Made by a program: the position numbers and the translations under genes
The notes under the pieces: model-generated
Seen by the model: only the letters and a program-made list of their open reading frames with translations
Told to the model about the DNA's origin: nothing
Database searches by the model: none
Shown: positions 24,512 through 32,341 of the stretch, in pieces
Position numbering within the stretch: position 1 is the first letter of the stretch
How the letters are laid out: each line of letters opens with the position of its first letter
Assembly: GCA_003241485.1 (NCBI GenBank)
Contig: QFQD01000036.1
Location: 1 to 33,742 of the forward strand
Source of the DNA: Ancylobacter novellus
Lineage (GTDB): Bacteria; Pseudomonadota; Alphaproteobacteria; Rhizobiales; Xanthobacteraceae
Reading direction: 5' to 3'
Length of the DNA stretch: 33,742 nucleotides

Positions 24512-26839
24512 ATGGGAAGGGGACGGATGAGGGGGCTCTTCGGCCGTCTTGCCGGAATCCGTTCCGCCGCGCCCCTGGAGACGCATCGATTGACAACCGG
24601 TCACGAGGGCAGGGGCTCGCTGGGCTATGCCGGCGACAGGACCATCCTTGCGGTGGCGCTGGTCATCGCCGGCGCCATCGTTGCAATGGTCGCGTTCTCC
24701 TTCCTGGCTGCCGACCGCGTCGACCGCGCCTCGCGCGCGCGGTGGAGCCAGCTCATGTCGGAATCGCTGGAGCGGCGGGCAAATGGGCTGGAGCGTGACC
24801 TCGCCAGCTTCGCGCACTGGGACGAGTCGGTCCTGCGCACCGCCTATTTTCTCGATGCCGAATGGGTGCACGAGAATTTCGGACACTGGCTGTACCAGTC
24901 GCAGGGGCACGACCGCTCCTACATCATCCTCGACGGCCGGGTCGCCTATGCATCCATCGACGGCGCCTCGGTAGCGCCGGAGCAGGCGGCATTCGACCCG
25001 CAGGCCATCCTGCCCCTCGTGCGTAGCGTGCAGGAGACCTTCCGCAAGCAGGCCGAGGTGGCCGCCGAGCATCCCGTGAACGGCAAGGGCGGGAACGAGC
25101 CCCCGCCGGTGTTCGAGGCGGCCTATATGCGGGTGGAGGGGCGCCCGGCACTGGTCGGCGCCATCAGCATCACACCGGATTACGGGCGCGTGGTGTCACC
25201 CGAACGTCTGCCGCCCATCGCCGTGACCGTGGTCTTCCTCGCCAATTCGTTCCTGCGGGGCATCGTCGCCGAACTCCACGTCAACGATCCGGAGATCGTC
25301 AGCGAGCCGCCATTGGAAAACCGGCTGGCGGTGCGGGTACCGTTCCGCGATCCCAACACGGCTCCGGCGTGGCTGAGCTGGGTGCCGGAGAACCAGGGCG
25401 CGGCGCTGCTGCGGGCGCTGCTGCCGGCCTTGCTTGGAACCGCCGCGCTGCTGCTGGCGGCGGCGGCGATCACGCTGTGGTATGCGCGCCGGGCGACGCG
25501 CGAACTGGCCGCCAGCGAGGCGCTGACCTCGCGCCTTGCCTATGTCGATTCGCTCAGCGGTCTTGCCAACCGTGCCATGCTCATGCGCGCGCTCGACGAA
25601 AGACTCGCCCGCATCAGCTCCGAAGACCGGCTGGCGCTGTTCTTCCTGGATCTCGACGGGTTCAAGGACATCAACGACACGCTGGGCCACCACATCGGCG
25701 ACCAGCTGCTGGCGGAGATCGGCGCGCGGCTGAAGGAGCTCGCGCTGCCCGGCATGCTGGCCTCACGCTTCGGCGGCGACGAGTTCGTGCTGATCGCCTC
25801 GGCCAGCGGGGACAATCATGAGATCGAGGCTATGGGCGCGCTCATCATCGAGGCGGTCCGGCGTCCGGCGACCGTGGCTGGCCATGTGCTCTCGGTGAGC
25901 GGCTCGATCGGCGCGACGGTCGCGCCCGATCATGGCGTGGAGGCGAGCCAGCTTATCCGGCTTGCGGATATTGCGGTCTACCGCGCGAAGGCGGAGGGGC
26001 GGGGCTCCATCCGCTTCTTCGAGCCGCGCATGGAACGCGAGGTGGTGCGCCGCCGCGACCTCGAACTCGATCTGCGGCGCGCGCTCAAGGACGGCGAATT
26101 CACCGTCTATTTCCAGCCGCAGTTCTCGGTCGACGGCGAGGCCGTGGTCGGCTTCGAGGCGCTGGTGCGGTGGCTGCACCCCACGCAGGGCCTTATCTCG
26201 CCGGGCGAGTTCATTCCCGTGGCCGAGCAGACCGGCCTCGTCACCGAACTCGACCTGTGGGTGCTGCGCCATGCCTGCACGCAGGCGCGCGGCTGGGGCG
26301 ACGTGAAGATCGCGGTGAATCTCTCTCCCGTCGATTTCCGCAGCGAGCGGCTCGCGGCCGATGTCTGCGCCATCCTGAAGGAAACCGACTTCCCGCCGGA
26401 GCGGCTTGAGATCGAGATCACCGAGAACCTGTTGATCGGCAATCATTCGGAGGCGTTCGCCGCGCTCTCGGCCTTCCGCCAGAGCGGCATCCGCATCGCA
26501 CTCGACGATTTCGGCAGCGGCTATTCCTCGCTCGGCTACATCCGGCGCTTTCGCGTCGACACCATCAAGATCGACCGCAGCTTCACCCAGAACATCGGCC
26601 GCAGCGACGATGCCGCCGCGATTATCGACTGCGTGGTCCGCCTGGCGCGCGCTCTTGCCATAACCGTGACCGCCGAGGGCGTGGAGACACGCGAGCAGCT
26701 GCGGTATCTGCAGTCGGTCGGCTGCCATCAGGTGCAGGGATTCTTTCTGGCCAGTCCGGTCGCCGTGGCCAATATCGGCCGCTTTCTGGAACGCGTTCGT
26801 CCGGCCAGCCGCGTGGCGGGGAGGCGCGGCGCGCTCTGA
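24512..26839 (+). CDS. CHASE4-like/GGDEF/EAL cyclic-di-GMP enzyme
   Basis: This 775-aa membrane protein should make and/or degrade cyclic di-GMP. A membrane helix (about 43-66) precedes a periplasmic sensor (about 68-295) with the CHASE4-like pattern LASFAHWDESVLRTAYFL and ENFGHWLYQS. A second helix lies at 303-323. The GGDEF domain (about 335-500) keeps SRFGGDEF (GGDEF at 421-425) but has no RxxD inhibitory site five residues upstream. The EAL domain (about 518-765) keeps EALVRW (549), NLSP (Asn603), EITEN, DDFGSG (665-670), IKIDRSF, AEGVET and QGFF, so it should be active. ATG 24527 (MRGLFGRL), after AAGGGGA, is an equally plausible start. Confidence 0.93.
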   Translation: MGRGRMRGLFGRLAGIRSAAPLETHRLTTGHEGRGSLGYAGDRTILAVALVIAGAIVAMVAFSFLAADRVDRASRARWSQLMSESLERRANGLERDLASFAHWDESVLRTAYFLDAEWVHENFGHWLYQSQGHDRSYIILDGRVAYASIDGASVAPEQAAFDPQAILPLVRSVQETFRKQAEVAAEHPVNGKGGNEPPPVFEAAYMRVEGRPALVGAISITPDYGRVVSPERLPPIAVTVVFLANSFLRGIVAELHVNDPEIVSEPPLENRLAVRVPFRDPNTAPAWLSWVPENQGAALLRALLPALLGTAALLLAAAAITLWYARRATRELAASEALTSRLAYVDSLSGLANRAMLMRALDERLARISSEDRLALFFLDLDGFKDINDTLGHHIGDQLLAEIGARLKELALPGMLASRFGGDEFVLIASASGDNHEIEAMGALIIEAVRRPATVAGHVLSVSGSIGATVAPDHGVEASQLIRLADIAVYRAKAEGRGSIRFFEPRMEREVVRRRDLELDLRRALKDGEFTVYFQPQFSVDGEAVVGFEALVRWLHPTQGLISPGEFIPVAEQTGLVTELDLWVLRHACTQARGWGDVKIAVNLSPVDFRSERLAADVCAILKETDFPPERLEIEITENLLIGNHSEAFAALSAFRQSGIRIALDDFGSGYSSLGYIRRFRVDTIKIDRSFTQNIGRSDDAAAIIDCVVRLARALAITVTAEGVETREQLRYLQSVGCHQVQGFFLASPVAVANIGRFLERVRPASRVAGRRGAL

Positions 26840-26853
26840 GGGGAATGTGAGAG

Positions 26854-27645
26854 ATGTTCTTCAACGCCTCGAAGCTGCTCTGGATGGTCATGGTTCCCTC
26901 GACCTTCCTGGTGCTGCTGGCGGTGGTCGGCCTGCTGCTCCTGCGGCGGTGGCGGCGCCTGGGAACGGCCCTCATCACCCTTGGTGTCCTCGGTCTGCTG
27001 GCGTTCGGCCTCGGCCCGTTCGGGCGCATGCTGACCGTGGCGCTGGAGAACCGCTTTCCCGTCTTCGTGGACGATGGGCGGCCGGTGGACGGCATCATCG
27101 TTCTGGGCGGGGCGGAACTGCCGGAGATCACCGCCGCGCGCGGCCAGCCGGCCTTTCAGGAATCAGCGGAGCGCATGTTTGCGCTGGCGGATCTGAGCCG
27201 GCGTTACCCGCAGGCGCGCCTCGTCTTCACCGGCGGCAGCGGCAATCTTCTGGGTTCGACCATGCGGGAAGCGGATGTCGTGCGCATGGCGCTGCCGCAG
27301 ATTGGCGTCGATCCCGCCCGTGTGACGTTCGAGACGCAGTCGCGCAACACCGAGGAGAATGCCCGCCTGTCGCGTCAGCTGGTGGAGCCCGGGCCCGGCG
27401 AGCGCTGGCTGCTGGTGACGTCGGCGATGCACATGCCGCGCGCCATGGGCAGCTTCCGCGCGGCGGGATTTCCGGTCACGGCCTATCCCGTCGATTTCCG
27501 CACCACCGGACGCGGCGATCCGTGGCGGCTGTTCGATTCAGTCGCGCAGGGGCTGGATTTCTTCGACGGCGCCGTGCGCCAGTGGGTCGGGCTGGCGGCC
27601 TATTACTGGAGCGGGCGCAGCAGCGCGCTGTTCCCCGCGCCGTAG
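26854..27645 (+). CDS. DUF218 (YdcF/ElyC/SanA-like) membrane protein
   Basis: This 263-aa protein has two N-terminal membrane helices (about 11-31 and 38-56) and a DUF218 domain (about 78-245). Family motifs are VDGIIVLGGAELPE, RRYPQARLVFTGGSG, VTFETQSRNTEENARLS and LLVTSAMHMPRAMGSFRAAG. ElyC and SanA relatives in E. coli affect envelope integrity and lipid-carrier use, but the reaction is unsettled, so I assign no activity. It starts 14 bases after the GGDEF/EAL gene and may be co-transcribed. It converges on the DUF3253 gene with 13 bases between stops. Confidence 0.88.
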   Translation: MFFNASKLLWMVMVPSTFLVLLAVVGLLLLRRWRRLGTALITLGVLGLLAFGLGPFGRMLTVALENRFPVFVDDGRPVDGIIVLGGAELPEITAARGQPAFQESAERMFALADLSRRYPQARLVFTGGSGNLLGSTMREADVVRMALPQIGVDPARVTFETQSRNTEENARLSRQLVEPGPGERWLLVTSAMHMPRAMGSFRAAGFPVTAYPVDFRTTGRGDPWRLFDSVAQGLDFFDGAVRQWVGLAAYYWSGRSSALFPAP

Positions 27646-27658
27646 CGGCGAGGCCGCG

Positions 27659-27946
27659 TCAGCCCTCCGTGGGCGGCAGACCGAGGCGGAACACGCCGCG
27701 AAGCTCGTCGGGATTGACCGGCTTGCCCTTGCGATAGATCATCAGCTTGCCGGCCTTTGCCAGCCGGATGGCGGCGCGGCGCACGGCGGGGAGGGTGCCC
27801 TGCCATTGCGGCCCCGGCGCCACGGCGCGTGCCACGTCCTCGGCCGAGACGGAGCGCCCCTTCTCGGCCGCGGCGGCGACTTCGAGCACGGCGGCCTCGA
27901 CGGCCTCCTCGGACGGGCGCAGCGGGCGCGAAGAAAGTTCGTTCAT
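27659..27946 (-). CDS. DUF3253 family small protein
   Basis: This 95-aa, Ala/Arg-rich cytoplasmic protein has a winged-helix-like helix pattern (EEAVEAAVLEVAAAAEKGRS, VRRAAIRLAKAGKLMIYRKG) and ends GKPVNPDELRGVFRLGLPP. The C-terminal part matches my memory of DUF3253. The function is unknown. Its ATG overlaps the stop of the upstream DUF599 gene by four bases, so the two form one transcript with coupled translation. A nucleic-acid-binding role is possible from the helix layout but unproven. Confidence 0.72.
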   Translation of the reverse strand: MNELSSRPLRPSEEAVEAAVLEVAAAAEKGRSVSAEDVARAVAPGPQWQGTLPAVRRAAIRLAKAGKLMIYRKGKPVNPDELRGVFRLGLPPTEG

Positions 27947-28644
27947 GGCGAGGGGGCGTCCGTCTTTTCGTCGTCGAGGATCCAGTGGGAATCACGGCCG
28001 AACTGTCGGTTGGTCATGACGATGAAGATCGCCACCGTCGCGGCCATGAATGCCCATGCATTCACATACCAACCGAGATAGCCGATGGCGAAGAAGAATG
28101 AGCGCTGTCCCCGGTTGAAGTGCCGGCCGGCGACGGTCGCCATGCGCGCGACCTTGAGCGCATGGGCGTGGGCGAAGCTCGTTTTCGCCTTGTCCGGCGG
28201 CGGCGTCGAGCCCAGCAGGATGGTGGTGTAGTTGAACAGGCGATAGGCCCAGGCGAACTTGAAGAAGGCGTTGGCGAAGATCAGCGTCAGCCCGAGCGTC
28301 TTCAACTCCCAGCTGGTGCGGTTCGGCGTCACGAAGGGTAGGTCGGCGAAGATCGCCATGACCGCGTCGGTGGACTGCAGAATGGCCAGCGTGGCGCCGA
28401 TCGCCAGCAGCGAGGTCGAGGCGAAGAAGGCGGTGCCGTTCTGCAGCGCGGCGACGATCTGCGCATCGACGATGCGGTTCTCGCGCTCCAGCATGCGCTG
28501 CGTCCATTCCAGCCGGAAATGGTCCATGCGGCGATTGAAGGAGCGGCGTTCCGACCAGCCTCCCTCCATCAACATGTGATAGGCCGTCCACGCCGCGAGA
28601 AAGGCGGCGAAGGCGATCGCGTCGAGGTAGTTAAGTCCAAACAT
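27943..28644 (-). CDS. DUF599 family membrane protein
   Basis: This 233-aa integral membrane protein begins MFGLNYLDAIAFAAFLAAWT at the ATG at 28644. The longer frame to 28773 adds 43 residues without hydrophobic or family character. Membrane helices fall at about 6-24, 70-92, 115-135 and 185-210. Between the first two is a charged stretch (RRSFNRRMDHFRLEWTQRML) that resembles the DUF599 signature. NRGQRSFFFAIGYLGWYVNA lies near the last helix. No function is established for the family. The 278 bases between its start and the small gene at 28923 show no clear promoter. Confidence 0.82.
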   Translation of the reverse strand: MFGLNYLDAIAFAAFLAAWTAYHMLMEGGWSERRSFNRRMDHFRLEWTQRMLERENRIVDAQIVAALQNGTAFFASTSLLAIGATLAILQSTDAVMAIFADLPFVTPNRTSWELKTLGLTLIFANAFFKFAWAYRLFNYTTILLGSTPPPDKAKTSFAHAHALKVARMATVAGRHFNRGQRSFFFAIGYLGWYVNAWAFMAATVAIFIVMTNRQFGRDSHWILDDEKTDAPSP

Positions 28645-28922
28645 GGTCTTGTGCCATGAATCTCGTGTGGCGCGTGATGCGGGCAGAACGTGTGCCACAG
28701 ATGCATGGTGGCCTGCGGCCCCTCGGGGTTCAATAGCGCGACGCGACTGTGGAAAAGCGCGCGTGGGCGGCACGCCGCAACGCAGCCTTGCACCGGGCGC
28801 GGGGGATCGTGGCGATTTTGCGGTTGCGAACGCGATAACGTTTCATTAAACATCATTTCATCGAGCGAACGCGCTGGAGCGATATTCGGCTGCGACGTGG
28901 ACTGAACTTCAAGGGATCATCG

Positions 28923-29048
28923 ATGAATACCGTTTCCGAGCACTCCTGTTGGGGAGTTGCACGCTGGTCTGTCATCGCCTTTCTGGCCGCCGTGGCCCTG
29001 TTTTACCTGTTTGGCGGCTTCCATGCCGCCGGGGTGACTGCAAGCTGA
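28923..29048 (+). CDS. Small single-pass membrane protein (41 aa), hypothetical
   Basis: This short reading frame encodes 41 residues: a polar start (MNTVSEHSCWGVARW), one hydrophobic helix (SVIAFLAAVALFYLFGG) and a short tail. AAGGGA lies 7-12 bases before the ATG. A 12-bp hairpin lies 36 bases after the stop, so the frame has the layout of an independent gene. I do not recognise a family. Codon use is less GC-biased than in the neighbours, which weakens the case. Confidence 0.5.
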   Translation: MNTVSEHSCWGVARWSVIAFLAAVALFYLFGGFHAAGVTAS

Positions 29049-29084
29049 CCCCGCTGCCTGCCGTATGACATTGTCGATCTGAAT

Positions 29085-29112
29085 GACGGTCCGGCCTTCT
29101 GGTCGGGCCGTC
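29085..29112 (+). terminator. Hairpin after the 41-aa gene
   Basis: GACGGTCCGGCC (29085-29096) pairs with GGTCGGGCCGTC (29101-29112) across a TTCT loop, with two G-T pairs, making a 12-bp stem. The tail GTCGTTTGTG is only weakly T-rich. It is probably a terminator for the small gene. The gap up to the GST gene holds nothing else I recognise. Confidence 0.5.
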
Positions 29113-29228
29113 GTCGTTTGTGCCCGGCGTGATGCATCAAGGCCGCTGATGGCCCGCATCACATCTGCCTGTTTGCACATGCCGCGCCGCTGGCCGATCT
29201 TGGCGCGAAACGCGAGGGGAGATCGCAC

Positions 29229-29918
29229 ATGGCACAGACCGACAGCGCGCTGAAGCTGGTCATCGGCAACAAGAACTATTCCTCATGGTCGCTGCGGCCC
29301 TGGCTGGCGCTGACGGCGTTCTCCATCCCCTTCGAGGAAGTCACCGTCGGGCTGGGTGACCCGGACTTCAAGCAGCGCGTGCGGCTGCATTCGCCGGCTG
29401 GCCGCGTGCCGGTGCTGATCGATGGCGAGGCGGTGGTGTGGGAATCCATCGCCATCCTCGAACATCTGGCCGAGCGCTTTCCCGACAAGGCGCTCTGGCC
29501 GCGCGATCCGGCGGCCCGCGCCCATGCGCGCTCCATCGCCACGGAAATGCATGGCGGCTTCAGTGGCCTGCGCTCGGCCGCGCCGATGAACCTCTGGCGC
29601 CCGATCGATACCCTCCCGCTGCCCGAGGCGGCGCAGAAGGATGTCCGCGCGCTGGAGCGGCGCTGGGGCGAGGCGCGCGCGCGCTTCGGGCAGGGAGGGC
29701 CATTCCTGTACGGGGCGTTCTCGGCGGCGGACGCCATGTATGCCCCGATGGCGACCCGCATCCGCACCTATGCCATCGAGGTCGATCCGGAAGCGCAGGC
29801 CTATGTGGCGGCGATCCACGACCACCCCGCCTTCATCGACTGGAAACAGCAGGCGCTGCTGGAAACACAGCTTTTGCCGGAAGACGAAGTCGACTGGCCG
29901 GTCGTCAAGCGCGTATAA
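29229..29918 (+). CDS. Glutathione S-transferase family protein
   Basis: This 229-aa protein has an N-terminal thioredoxin-like domain (about 8-85; LVIGNKNYSSWSLRPWLALT, with a Ser in the usual catalytic area) and the SPAGRVPVLIDGEAVVWESI glutathione-binding cis-Pro/Ser block. A helical C-terminal domain (about 95-225) has FLYGAFSAADAMYAPMATRI, the N-capping box region. It would conjugate or reduce with glutathione in the cytoplasm; the substrate is unknown. ATG 29229 follows GAGGGGAGATCGCAC. DUF1489 follows after 36 bases. Confidence 0.9.
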   Translation: MAQTDSALKLVIGNKNYSSWSLRPWLALTAFSIPFEEVTVGLGDPDFKQRVRLHSPAGRVPVLIDGEAVVWESIAILEHLAERFPDKALWPRDPAARAHARSIATEMHGGFSGLRSAAPMNLWRPIDTLPLPEAAQKDVRALERRWGEARARFGQGGPFLYGAFSAADAMYAPMATRIRTYAIEVDPEAQAYVAAIHDHPAFIDWKQQALLETQLLPEDEVDWPVVKRV

Positions 29919-29954
29919 GGCCAGCCGCCTCTGCCCTCGCTGGACGTTCCGCCC

Positions 29955-30389
29955 ATGCCTCTCCATCTCCTGAAGCTCTGCGTCGGTGCCGAATCCGTTC
30001 AGGACCTCGAAGAGTGGATCGCGGAGACGCTGGCGGAAAAGGCGGCGCGGGGGCTGTCGGCGGTGCAGTTCCACACCACCCGCATGGTGCCCACCCGCAC
30101 CGAGGAGCTGCTCGGCGGTGGCTCGCTCTATTGGGTCATCAAGGGCGAGGTCGCCTGCCGTCAGGCGCTCACCGGCATCGAGCCCTTCGTCGATGCGGAT
30201 GGCATCCGCCGCTGCCGGCTGATGCTCGATCCGCTCGTGCACCGCGTGGAGCCGCGCCCGAGCCGGCCGTTCCAGGGCTGGCGCTACCTCGCCGCCAAGG
30301 ACGCGCCGGCTGATCTCGATGCGGCGGCGGGCGACACGCCGCTGCCCGAGAACCTGCGGCGCGAATTGCGCTCGCTCGGGCTTCTGTAA
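29955..30389 (+). CDS. DUF1489 family protein
   Basis: This 144-aa cytoplasmic protein matches the DUF1489 family that I know mainly from alphaproteobacteria. Characteristic stretches are LHLLKLCVGAESVQDLEEWI at the start, HTTRMVPTRTEELLGGGSLY and WVIKGEVACRQ, a pattern close to HxTRMxPxRxxELLxGGSLYWVIKG. The end is RPFQGWRYLAAKDAPADL and the Leu-rich RRELRSLGLL. The function is unknown. The Shine-Dalgarno is weak, so translation may lean on the GST gene 36 bases upstream. Confidence 0.85.
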   Translation: MPLHLLKLCVGAESVQDLEEWIAETLAEKAARGLSAVQFHTTRMVPTRTEELLGGGSLYWVIKGEVACRQALTGIEPFVDADGIRRCRLMLDPLVHRVEPRPSRPFQGWRYLAAKDAPADLDAAAGDTPLPENLRRELRSLGLL

Positions 30390-30398
30390 GGTTCGCAG

Positions 30399-30425
30399 GG
30401 AACCCGAACCCGCCCTTTGAACGTT
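30399..30425 (+). promoter_or_regulatory. Candidate EcfG-type stress promoter before the 56-aa gene
   Basis: GGAAC (30399-30403) and CGTT (30422-30425) match the two core elements recognised by the general-stress sigma factor EcfG. The spacer is 18 bases, one more than usual. The implied start near 30432 leaves a 28-base leader with a GGGAG ribosome site before ATG 30460, which is a sensible geometry. Confidence 0.35.
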
Positions 30426-30459
30426 GTCCCTACGTCAGGAAAAGAAACGGGAGACAGCG

Positions 30460-30630
30460 ATGACCCAGGATTCGGACGACCGCCGCGTGGTGGAAAATGG
30501 CGAAGTGGTCGTCAAGGCGAACACTGAGGAGCGTCAGGCCGTCGAGGTGCGCCCGATGCGCTACGTGCTCGGGATCGGTCTCGCGCTGGCGATCATCGGC
30601 CTGGCCGCCAGCTATATGGGCTTCGTCTAG
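30460..30630 (+). CDS. Small single-pass membrane protein (56 aa), hypothetical
   Basis: The protein has a charged N-terminal half (MTQDSDDRRVVENGEVVVKA, then NTEERQAVEVRPM) and one C-terminal hydrophobic helix (RYVLGIGLALAIIGLAASYM) ending GFV. It is therefore likely a tail-anchored inner-membrane protein with a cytosolic acidic segment. ATG 30460 follows CGGGAGACAGCG. A longer frame from 30424 lacks a ribosome site. I do not recognise a family. The stop shares the palindrome CTAG with the stop of convergent panC. A candidate stress promoter lies upstream. Confidence 0.72.
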   Translation: MTQDSDDRRVVENGEVVVKANTEERQAVEVRPMRYVLGIGLALAIIGLAASYMGFV

Positions 30631-31484
30631 ACCGCGAGATTGTCGATGAGGCGGGTCGAGCCGATGCGCGCCGCCACCAGCAGCCGGATCGGACCCTCGC
30701 CCAGCGAGGTGACCGGCGCCAGCGTCGCCGCGTGGCGGGCGTCGAGATAATCGAGCGCGAAACCCGCCGCGCGCACGCTGGCGCGGGCCTCTTCTACCGC
30801 CGCTTCCACCTCGTGACCGCTGCGGATGTCGGCCGCCGCCTTGGAGAGCGCGCGGTGGAGCGCGGGCGCAGCGGCGCGATCCTCCGCACTGAGATAGATG
30901 TTGCGCGAGGAGAGGGCGAGGCCGTCCGCCTCGCGCACCGTCGGCACCCCAATAATGGCAACGGGAATATCGAGGTCGCGCGCCATGCGCGTCACCACCT
31001 GCAGCTGCTGGTAGTCCTTCTCGCCGAACAGCGCCACATCCGGGCCTGCCTGAAGCAGCAGCTTGGCCACCACCGTCGCCACCCCGGCGAAATGGGTGGG
31101 GCGGAAATCCGTCTCCAGCCCGAGGGCCGGGCCTGTGAGAGTGACCGTGGTGGCGAAGCCGTCCGGGTACATCTCCGCCACATCCGGCACGAAGGCGACG
31201 TCCACGCCGGCACCGCCCGCCTTTTCCAGATCGGCGGCAAGGGTGCGGGGGTAGCGGCTGAGATCTTCCGTCGGGGCGAACTGGGTCGGATTGACGAAGA
31301 TCGAGACGATGATTCTCTCGGCATGCGCCCGCGCCGCTTCCATCAGCGTGACATGGCCGGCATGCAGCGCCCCCATGGTCGGCACCAGCGCGACACGCTC
31401 GCCCGCCGCGCGCCAGCGACGGACCTGCGCGCGCAGCTCAGCGACTGTGTGAAGGGGGACGATGGTGGAGGAGGGCGCGCTCAT
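30627..31484 (-). CDS. panC: Pantothenate synthetase
   Basis: PanC (285 aa) joins pantoate and beta-alanine using ATP to make pantothenate, the coenzyme A precursor, in the cytoplasm. The nucleotidyltransferase motifs are intact: PTMGALHAGH (35-44, HxGH-type), FVNPTQF (63-69), GEKDYQQLQ (154-162) and READGLALSSRN (184-195, KMSKS-like). The ATG at 31484 follows AGGGGAACC on the minus strand. panB is not adjacent. The gene is divergent from the VWA gene, and its stop overlaps the 56-aa gene by four bases. Confidence 0.97.
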   Translation of the reverse strand: MSAPSSTIVPLHTVAELRAQVRRWRAAGERVALVPTMGALHAGHVTLMEAARAHAERIIVSIFVNPTQFAPTEDLSRYPRTLAADLEKAGGAGVDVAFVPDVAEMYPDGFATTVTLTGPALGLETDFRPTHFAGVATVVAKLLLQAGPDVALFGEKDYQQLQVVTRMARDLDIPVAIIGVPTVREADGLALSSRNIYLSAEDRAAAPALHRALSKAAADIRSGHEVEAAVEEARASVRAAGFALDYLDARHAATLAPVTSLGEGPIRLLVAARIGSTRLIDNLAV

Positions 31485-31515
31485 GATCGTGGTTCCCCTG
31501 GTGGGCCGGCGGGCT

Positions 31516-31543
31516 GGTCTAGCAAAGCGGGCCGCGCGGTCAA
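31516..31543 (-). promoter_or_regulatory. Candidate promoter of panC
   Basis: On the minus strand TTGACC (31543-31538) is followed after 16 bases by TAGACC (31521-31516). The implied start near 31509 leaves about 25 bases before the panC ATG. The -35 is good and the -10 is weak. The 80-base divergent gap must also hold the promoter of the VWA gene, which I cannot see. Confidence 0.3.
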
Positions 31544-31564
31544 CCTTGCGGGAGGGTGCTATGC

Positions 31565-32341
31565 GTGGCCGATGAGGCGGCTAAACTCGCGCCGAATCCC
31601 GCCACGCCTGCTGTGAAGGCCTCCATGGGCTCCGACAAGACCGTGCCGAAAACCTCGTCCGTCGCCTCCTCGCCGGATGTCGCCCGCTTTCTCGCGGAGG
31701 TGAAAGCGCGCGCGCCGGTGCCGGCGGAACGGCGCGGGCGCCTCGTCTTCGCGCTCGATGCCACGATGAGCCGCCAGCCGACCTGGGATCTCGCCTGTTC
31801 GCTGCAGGCGGAGATGTTCGAGGAGGCCGGCGCGGTGGGCGGCCTCGATATCCAGCTCGTCTATTATCGCGGCCTCGGCGAATGCCGGGCCTCGCCCTGG
31901 ATCGCCGATGCGGCGCGCCTCGGGGCACTGATGGCGAAGATCGACTGCCGGGGCGGGCGCACGCAGATCGGGCGCGTGCTGCGCCATGCCGCCAGCGAGG
32001 CGGGCAGGGGGCCGGTCGGGGCGCTGGTCTTCGTCGGCGACGCGATGGAGGAGCATCTTGACCATCTCTGCGCCGAGGCGGGGCCGCTGGCGCTTCGCGG
32101 CATTCCCGTCTTCATGTTCCAGGAGGGGCGCGACCCCTCGGTCGAGCGGGCGTTCCGCGAGATCGCGCGGCTGACGCATGGTGCGTGGTGCCGTTTCGAT
32201 GCCGGCGCCGCGGCCGAACTGCGGGCGCTGCTGCGCGCGGCGGCGAGCTACGCGGCCGGCGGCCGCGAGGCGCTCACCGCGCTGTCCAACAGTTCCAGCG
32301 GCGCGCGCCAGCTGCTCGCCGCCATGCGGGATACACGATGA
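31565..32341 (+). CDS. VWA-like domain protein, function unknown
   Basis: This 258-aa cytoplasmic protein has a von Willebrand A-like fold at about residues 58-225. RGRLVFALDATMSRQPTWD gives a DxTxS metal-ion motif (Asp65, Thr67, Ser69). Later blocks are GGRTQIGRVLRHA, VGALVFVGDAMEEH and GIPVFMFQEGRDPSVERAFR. The N-terminal 35 or so residues are Ala/Pro/Ser-rich and probably disordered. I choose GTG 31565 because GGAGGG lies 9-14 bases upstream; GTG 31556 or ATG 31625 are alternatives. The stop overlaps the start of the membrane J-domain gene (ATGA), so the pair is translationally coupled. The function is unknown. Confidence 0.85.
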   Translation: MADEAAKLAPNPATPAVKASMGSDKTVPKTSSVASSPDVARFLAEVKARAPVPAERRGRLVFALDATMSRQPTWDLACSLQAEMFEEAGAVGGLDIQLVYYRGLGECRASPWIADAARLGALMAKIDCRGGRTQIGRVLRHAASEAGRGPVGALVFVGDAMEEHLDHLCAEAGPLALRGIPVFMFQEGRDPSVERAFREIARLTHGAWCRFDAGAAAELRALLRAAASYAAGGREALTALSNSSSGARQLLAAMRDTR

